A stretch of 10,012 nucleotides of DNA, taken from an uncultured Asticcacaulis sp. (GTDB taxonomy: Bacteria; Pseudomonadota; Alphaproteobacteria; Caulobacterales; Caulobacteraceae). Positions 5,720 through 10,012 of the stretch are shown here, in pieces. Location of the stretch: the NCBI GenBank assembly GCA_946482045.1, contig CAMLPZ010000151.1, positions 1-10,012 of the forward strand. The letters run 5' to 3'. The notes beneath the pieces are model-generated. The model searched no databases, was not told the origin of the DNA, and saw nothing but the letters and a program-made list of their open reading frames with translations. The position numbers and the translations under genes were made by a program. Position 1 is the first letter of the stretch; every line of letters starts with the position of its first letter.

Positions 5720-7714
5720 ATGTACCTAGAATCCATAAAATTAAAGAACTTCCGGTCGTTCGAAGAGGGCCATATCCGGTTTCAATCGGACCTGACGGTA
5801 TTTGTCGGCGAGAATAACGGTGGCAAGAGCAATGCCATCGACGCTGTCCGTCTTTTGACCACTCCCTTGAGTGGCCGGCGCGAAATCTATTGCGAGGCAA
5901 CGGACGCGCGCTTTCAAAGCCCATCCAAGATGTTCGAGCTGGAGTCTCTTTTCACCGGCCTTTCCGCCGGCCAACAAGGTAGGCTGCTCTCCGCCGTAAC
6001 CGATGCCACGCTCGAGCGGGCGGCATTTGGTCTGCGGTTTGACGGGGCGCGCCTGGGCGCAAAGCCACAGGTATGGGCCGGGCGGCCGGGCAATTCCCCG
6101 GAGCCTGGCAGCCAGGAGATGATCCGGCACGTCTATTTGCCGCCCCTGCGTGACGCCAAACGCTCGCTTGCCTCTGGCAACCCCACACGCATTATGGCGT
6201 TACTAAATCATTTTCTGGACGGCACAACGCCTTCAGAACTGGCGGAAAAGCTGGCCCGCGCCAACGAGCACGAAGTGCTGACCCGCGTCGATGAAGCCGT
6301 TGACCGGAGCCTCAACGCCCTGACGGCGGGTGTTCGACGGCAGGGCGCCTCTCTGGGATTCGCCACAAACGAAGCCCTGATCGATATCGCGCGCGATCTG
6401 CGATTCCGCCTGGCCGACCACGGCGTTGTGCCGGAGGACCTCCGATATTCGGGGCATGGCTACGCCAATTTGCTGTTCATGGCGACAATCGCCGTCGAAC
6501 TCGAAAAAGTGCGCAGCGCCGACCTGACCCTGTTCCTGGTAGAAGAACCCGAGGCCCACCTCCATCCGCAATTGCAGGCTGCGGTCCTGAGCTTTCTTAA
6601 GGACCAGGCAAAGCAATCACGTGCGACACCGCCCGCCGACTATTCCGCGGCCGGTGAGCTACAGGTGGTCGTTGCCACCCACTCGCCCAATTTATCGGCA
6701 TGGGTGACGAACCAGAAGCTGGTCGTCTTTAAGTCGGTCACTACCGAAAGCCCCACCGCAATAGAGGCGGCGGATGAGGTCGCCCCAGCGGCAGCGGACC
6801 AGGCTGTGATTGAAACCGCGCTGACCAACGATCCCGCCGGCGAGGATGGAACCGGCGCCAAGACCATTGAAGTCGCGCTAACCGCCGCGGTCCTGCGACG
6901 TTCGACCCGCTGCATTACGTTGGCCGAAATCGAACTGACGGCGGTCGAACGGCGAAAGATCGATCGCTACCTTGATGTGACTAAGGCAGCGATGCTGTTC
7001 GGCGGCCGCGTACTCTTGGTAGAGGGCATTGCCGAAGCGCTGCTGCTCCCGGCGATCGCACAGATGCACGTCCTGAAGAATCAGGTCGAAAAGCTGCGGC
7101 TTTTCCGATCGGCCGTTTTCCTGCCGATTGATGGTGTCGATTTCCTTCCCTACGCCAAACTGCTGTTGACCGCGCAGGATGGGGCTCGAATAGCGGACCG
7201 CGTCGTGGTCATGACCGATGGAGATCGCGGCACAAAATCCAAGAAGGGCGATGACGAGCAGGACGACGCGGACGACGCCAACGTCGAGGCGGAAGCGGGG
7301 GGCGACGGCGGCGCGGACAGCGAAGACCTTGAGGCGTCATTGGTTCCGTTCGTCGAAGGCATGCTTCCCGGTGAGCGCCGAAAGAAGTCTCTGGACAAAC
7401 TCGCCGGAGACCTGGGGGCGGCAGAACATCTGGAGGCGATCCACAGCACCTATTCACTTGAGTCAGAAATGGTCGAGGCCGGCAACAATGCCATCATGCG
7501 AAAGGCCTATTTGAGGCTCCATCCACGGTCGAAAAAGAAGTGGGACAAGGCAACAGCGTTGACAGGTGACGACCGAGCCAAGGCAATTCAAGCGATTTTC
7601 GAAGCAAGCCGCAAGGGCGATTTCGCGCAGGTTCTTGCCCGCTTGATCGAAGATGGCGAGCCGTTCACCGTGCCTGACTATATCAAACGCGCGATCGAAC
7701 ACGTGGTGGCCTGA
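5720..7714 (+). CDS. gajA: GajA-like OLD-family ATPase/TOPRIM endonuclease (Gabija)
   Basis: 664 residues, against about 580 in the studied Bacillus GajA. The N-terminal ABC-type ATPase is complete: MYLESIKLKNFRSF, Walker A GENNGGKS (30-37), a signature-like SGHGYANLLF (from 244), Walker B LFLVEEPEAHLHP with Glu275/Glu276, and a switch His321 in VVVATHSPN. An Ala/acid-rich linker (about 340-385) leads to the C-terminal TOPRIM nuclease: Glu435 in RVLLVEGIAE, Asp500 and Asp502 in MTDGDRG, and the late TYSLESEM...GNN segment (577-590) typical of OLD proteins. In Gabija, GajA forms a multimer that nicks DNA, restrained by nucleotides, and binds GajB. Residues 511-538 form an acidic insert, 14 of 28 being Asp or Glu with no Lys or Arg, preceded by K506, K508 and K509. 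The stop overlaps the gajB start. OLD-UvrD pairs outside Gabija exist, but the order, motifs and coupling fit it well. Confidence 0.82.
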   Translation: MYLESIKLKNFRSFEEGHIRFQSDLTVFVGENNGGKSNAIDAVRLLTTPLSGRREIYCEATDARFQSPSKMFELESLFTGLSAGQQGRLLSAVTDATLERAAFGLRFDGARLGAKPQVWAGRPGNSPEPGSQEMIRHVYLPPLRDAKRSLASGNPTRIMALLNHFLDGTTPSELAEKLARANEHEVLTRVDEAVDRSLNALTAGVRRQGASLGFATNEALIDIARDLRFRLADHGVVPEDLRYSGHGYANLLFMATIAVELEKVRSADLTLFLVEEPEAHLHPQLQAAVLSFLKDQAKQSRATPPADYSAAGELQVVVATHSPNLSAWVTNQKLVVFKSVTTESPTAIEAADEVAPAAADQAVIETALTNDPAGEDGTGAKTIEVALTAAVLRRSTRCITLAEIELTAVERRKIDRYLDVTKAAMLFGGRVLLVEGIAEALLLPAIAQMHVLKNQVEKLRLFRSAVFLPIDGVDFLPYAKLLLTAQDGARIADRVVVMTDGDRGTKSKKGDDEQDDADDANVEAEAGGDGGADSEDLEASLVPFVEGMLPGERRKKSLDKLAGDLGAAEHLEAIHSTYSLESEMVEAGNNAIMRKAYLRLHPRSKKKWDKATALTGDDRAKAIQAIFEASRKGDFAQVLARLIEDGEPFTVPDYIKRAIEHVVA

Positions 7715-9447
7715 TGATTGCCGCCCCCTTTAAACCCACCGAGCAACAAGTAACGATTGTCGGGCATGATGGCCCCGCCTTTGTGCGTGCTTGCCCTGGC
7801 GCGGGCAAGACGCGGACCATGGTGGAGCGGGCGCGGCGCGCGTTGTTCGACCCCAAAGACCGTCGGGGCGTCGCGTTCCTCTCATTTACCAATGCGGCGA
7901 TCGATGAATTGCAGACGCGCTTGGCCACCTTCGGCGCACTGCCCTCCCCATTGTTCCCAAGTTATATCGGTACGTTTGACCGGTTCCTGTGGCAGTTCAT
8001 CATCACGCCCTTCGGCGTCCCCGGCTGTGCCGTCCAACCGCGGTTGATCCCGGACAAAGGGAAATGGGAAATCAAGCCAAGCTACCCCAACGCCCAGGGA
8101 TTACCGCTGTTTTGCTTTGACCGGCAGACCGGTCTCGTTATTCCAGCCCTCGCGCTCGACGAAGGCTACGACACAACGGAACGCAACATCAAGGCGCATG
8201 AAGCCGTAGCCAAAAGGGTGATCGACCGCGCTCTAAAGGACGGGCACGTCGACTTTGACGATGTTCGGGCCTGCGTGGAGCAGCATCTGTCTGATGCAGC
8301 GTTTGAAGCACGGATCGGCACCGCTCTCTCGGCACGGTTCCGCGAGGTCATTGTCGACGAAGCTCAGGACTGTAATCCAGGCGATCTGAGGATCATCGAA
8401 CGTCTGAAAAAGGCCGGGATTCCGGTGAAGGTCATTTGCGACCCCGACCAATCGATCTATGCTTTTCGCGGTGGCGTGACGGTGGAATTTCAAGCATTCG
8501 CTGGTTCATTCTCGGCGGATAACACCCTGCCTATGACGGGGAATTTCCGATCCACGCCAGCGATCTGCAAGGCGATAAGCGCACTGCGTCCTTCTGATCC
8601 CTTAGGCGTGCCCGATGACGCCATAGGCGAACTGAACGACGACGTAACACCGGTCCATGTCGTTGCCTATCCGGGGAACAGCGTACCCGCCTCGATCGGC
8701 ACTACGTTCAGGGGCTTGGTCACAGATGCGAATATCGACCTTGCGGAGTCTGTTGTGCTGGCCTCGACTTGGAAGAGTGGTGCCAAGGCGATCGGCCAGG
8801 CCTATGTCGATGCCAACAACAACATGACATTAAACCTGGTCCGAGCCGTAATGGACTTCCATTTCGCATTCGCCCTGGGCAGATTGAAGGACGCGCTGAC
8901 GGACCTGCACGCCACCATTCTTTGGATACAGGGGCACATCTCGACGATCGGCGGATACCATCGCTACATTCAGGCGGCCGGCCTGGACGACGGGCGCTGG
9001 CGGCCCGCCCTCCTCGAATTGGCAAGGTCGTTGAAATACGATCCGGCCGAAGGTGAGATGGCCTGGTTGCTGAAGGCCCGCGCGGCGCTTTCGCCAGACT
9101 ACGTCGCGCCGACCGGGATCAATTTGCGCCTGAAAGGCACCAAGGACCTCAAAAATGCTCTGGCGGCCGCACCTGCAAAATCCTGCTCCTCACGCACGAT
9201 ACATTCCGCTAAGGGCTTGGAATTTCCTGCCGTTTGCGTCGTGCTGACGACGAAGACAGCCGGCAAGATTATGGACCTGCTGGAGGGAACCGCCAATCCG
9301 GCGATTGAGGAAGAAGCACGCAAAATCTACGTCGCGGCGTCTCGTGCACAAAAACTTTTGACCATGGCGGTTCCGGCCAGCCAGTGCGACCGCCTGGCAA
9401 CACATCTTGCAAAGTCAGGCGCTGAAATCATCGTACATAAGATATGA
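7714..9447 (+). CDS. gajB: GajB-like UvrD/Rep-family helicase (Gabija)
   Basis: 577 residues, against about 490 in the studied Bacillus GajB and about 700 in housekeeping UvrD. All superfamily 1A motifs can be read in order: Q-motif PTEQQ (8-12), motif I ACPGAGKT (26-33), Ia FLSFTNAAIDELQTRL, motif II DEAQD (215-219), motif III DPDQSIYAFRGG (243-254), motif IV NFRSTPAICKAI, motif V TIHSAKGLEF (495-504), and motif VI YVAASRAQK (539-547). The arginine fingers are expected at Arg252 and Arg544. The ATG overlaps the gajA stop as TGATG, so the two are translationally coupled. In Gabija, GajB is thought to sense DNA ends or nicks made by GajA and to hydrolyse ATP, so that GajA is released from nucleotide inhibition. 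The short length suggests reduced accessory subdomains. There is no obvious terminator within the bases after its stop. Confidence 0.85.
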   Translation: MIAAPFKPTEQQVTIVGHDGPAFVRACPGAGKTRTMVERARRALFDPKDRRGVAFLSFTNAAIDELQTRLATFGALPSPLFPSYIGTFDRFLWQFIITPFGVPGCAVQPRLIPDKGKWEIKPSYPNAQGLPLFCFDRQTGLVIPALALDEGYDTTERNIKAHEAVAKRVIDRALKDGHVDFDDVRACVEQHLSDAAFEARIGTALSARFREVIVDEAQDCNPGDLRIIERLKKAGIPVKVICDPDQSIYAFRGGVTVEFQAFAGSFSADNTLPMTGNFRSTPAICKAISALRPSDPLGVPDDAIGELNDDVTPVHVVAYPGNSVPASIGTTFRGLVTDANIDLAESVVLASTWKSGAKAIGQAYVDANNNMTLNLVRAVMDFHFAFALGRLKDALTDLHATILWIQGHISTIGGYHRYIQAAGLDDGRWRPALLELARSLKYDPAEGEMAWLLKARAALSPDYVAPTGINLRLKGTKDLKNALAAAPAKSCSSRTIHSAKGLEFPAVCVVLTTKTAGKIMDLLEGTANPAIEEEARKIYVAASRAQKLLTMAVPASQCDRLATHLAKSGAEIIVHKI

Positions 9448-9630
9448 TCGGCGAGAGACACTGCAAGCAAACGTTTCATCGCTTGGAAAAAAGTTCACTT
9501 GTTGCCAATGGCTGAACTCGCGTCTGTCTTGGGCCGCCTAACTGTTTGCCATGAACATGTCCGCTTTTTACTCATGGGACGAAATCGGTAACGTCATCTT
9601 TGGGCCAAAGGCGGCCATCGATGTCGGCGC
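9448..9630. other. Gap after gajB with no supported gene
   Basis: I find no convincing gene, terminator or RNA here. It contains the right copy of the 22-base repeat. A 46-codon plus frame starts at 9551 (MNMSAFYSWDEIGNVIFG) but has no ribosome-binding site and runs into the opposing gene. There is no strong GC stem followed by a T run, so read-through from gajB is possible. Confidence 0.4.
9490..9511 (+). repeat. 22-base imperfect direct repeat, right copy flanking gajAB
   Basis: Partner of the copy at 5590-5611. The shared core is CACTTGTTG, at 9496-9504 here. It has the same orientation, as expected of a duplication bordering an inserted cassette, but the identity is moderate. Confidence 0.3.
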
Positions 9631-9954
9631 TCAGGCGGATGCGTCGTCGAGGCCAAGGTCGAACCAGACCTGCCTGTTGGGTGAAAGCTGAGCGGCCGTG
9701 CGGGCGCAGGCGCCTATGTCATCGAATATCCTGACATCGCTAGGCGGCTCGCTTGTGCCAAGGAGCAGGTCTGCTTGCGTGTCAGGCTGGCGGAGGGCGA
9801 TGACAAACCCTCCGGTGTCGGACGGCAGAACGGTAACGGCCGCAGAGGCGTCCGATAGCGCGGCGCGCCTGAAGGTATCCTCCGAACATGGATTTGGCGT
9901 CTCTGGCCTGTCTGGTGTCATCGGCTTGTCCAAAGGTGCTGGGACGTCGGGCAT
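9631..9954 (-). CDS. Small hypothetical protein
   Basis: 107 residues from ATG at 9954 to TGA at 9631-9633; no family recognised. The first 40 residues are rich in Pro, Asp and Glu and look disordered (MPDVPAPLDKPMTPDRPE). A more structured part follows: VTVLPSDTGGFVIALRQPD, then a conserved-looking end VRIFDDIGACARTAAQLS and VWFDLGLDD. It has no signal peptide or membrane helix. ATG at 9921 (MTPDRPE) with an upstream GGACAAG is an alternative start and would shorten it by 11 residues. It points toward gajB, so it is not part of that operon. TATAAT-like boxes lie about 40-55 bases upstream. Coding status is likely but unproven; a plus frame of 100 codons covers the same DNA and has less protein-like content. 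Confidence 0.5.
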   Translation of the reverse strand: MPDVPAPLDKPMTPDRPETPNPCSEDTFRRAALSDASAAVTVLPSDTGGFVIALRQPDTQADLLLGTSEPPSDVRIFDDIGACARTAAQLSPNRQVWFDLGLDDASA

Positions 9955-9992
9955 CTTGGGAAGCCAGGTTATGGAAGCGGCGAAACCAGGGC

Positions 9993-10012
9993 GATTATAA
10001 TCGGATTATAAT
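9993..10012 (-). promoter_or_regulatory. Tandem TATAAT boxes upstream of the small hypothetical gene
   Basis: GATTATAAT occurs twice, at 9993-10001 and 10004-10012, separated by CG. Read on the minus strand each contains a perfect -10 hexamer TATAAT, at plus positions 9994-9999 and 10005-10010. Either would give a leader of a few tens of bases for the gene starting at 9954. The -35 elements would lie outside the window. The core ATTATAAT is itself palindromic, so the strand is not certain. Confidence 0.4.

Noticed and set aside
9551..9691. 46-residue plus-strand frame starting MNMSAFYSWDEIGNVIFG
   Set aside because: The start looks protein-like, but there is no ribosome-binding site and its end runs through the opposing small gene; not enough to call.
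1..10012. CRISPR array, tRNA, rRNA or integrase attachment sites
   Set aside because: No regularly spaced repeats, no cloverleaf-like sequence and no integrase gene could be found by reading the window.

Overview
The window looks like GC-rich alphaproteobacterial DNA, probably Sphingomonadales or Caulobacterales. This rests on codon choice, a Tat-exported Dabb protein and a BlaI-type regulator remnant; no marker gene fixes the taxon. It reads as an accessory region: short, well-preserved gene blocks are separated by decayed genes and a transposase scar.

Left part (1-2650). An intact alpha/beta hydrolase is followed by about 650 bases without an intact gene. That stretch holds a possible membrane-protein remnant and the C-terminal end of a transposase. 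On the minus strand lie an intact Tat-signal Dabb protein and a broken BlaI-type repressor operon. The repressor lacks its N-terminal half and has an in-frame amber stop. Its partner gene, which starts at an ATGA overlap, survives only as a short membrane-segment fragment.

Middle (2600-3940). A MerR-like helix-turn-helix protein is preceded by a 32-base near-perfect palindrome, a likely operator. It converges on a minus-strand gene remnant of unknown family that carries at least one frameshift and two in-frame stops. An AT-rich leader then precedes the next block.

Right part (3942-9447). This is the main content: a probable anti-phage defence locus on the plus strand. It contains (1) a 534-residue protein with predicted N-terminal winged helices and a C-terminal PD-(D/E)XK nuclease core; (2) a 664-residue OLD-family protein with an ABC-type ATPase and a TOPRIM nuclease (GajA-like); and (3) a 577-residue UvrD-like helicase with all core motifs (GajB-like), whose start overlaps the stop of gene 2 (TGATG). 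Genes 2 and 3 together match a Gabija system. The unusual points are the extra nuclease directly upstream and a strongly acidic insert inside the TOPRIM domain. The Gabija core is expected to nick or degrade invading DNA when nucleotide pools or DNA state change. Any role of the upstream nuclease in that system is inference from proximity and orientation. A 173-base gap with its own weak promoter-like and strong ribosome-binding signals separates it from gajA.

Right edge (9448-10012). A short region with no supported gene leads to a small minus-strand hypothetical gene. Two TATAAT-like boxes lie upstream of it at the very end of the window.
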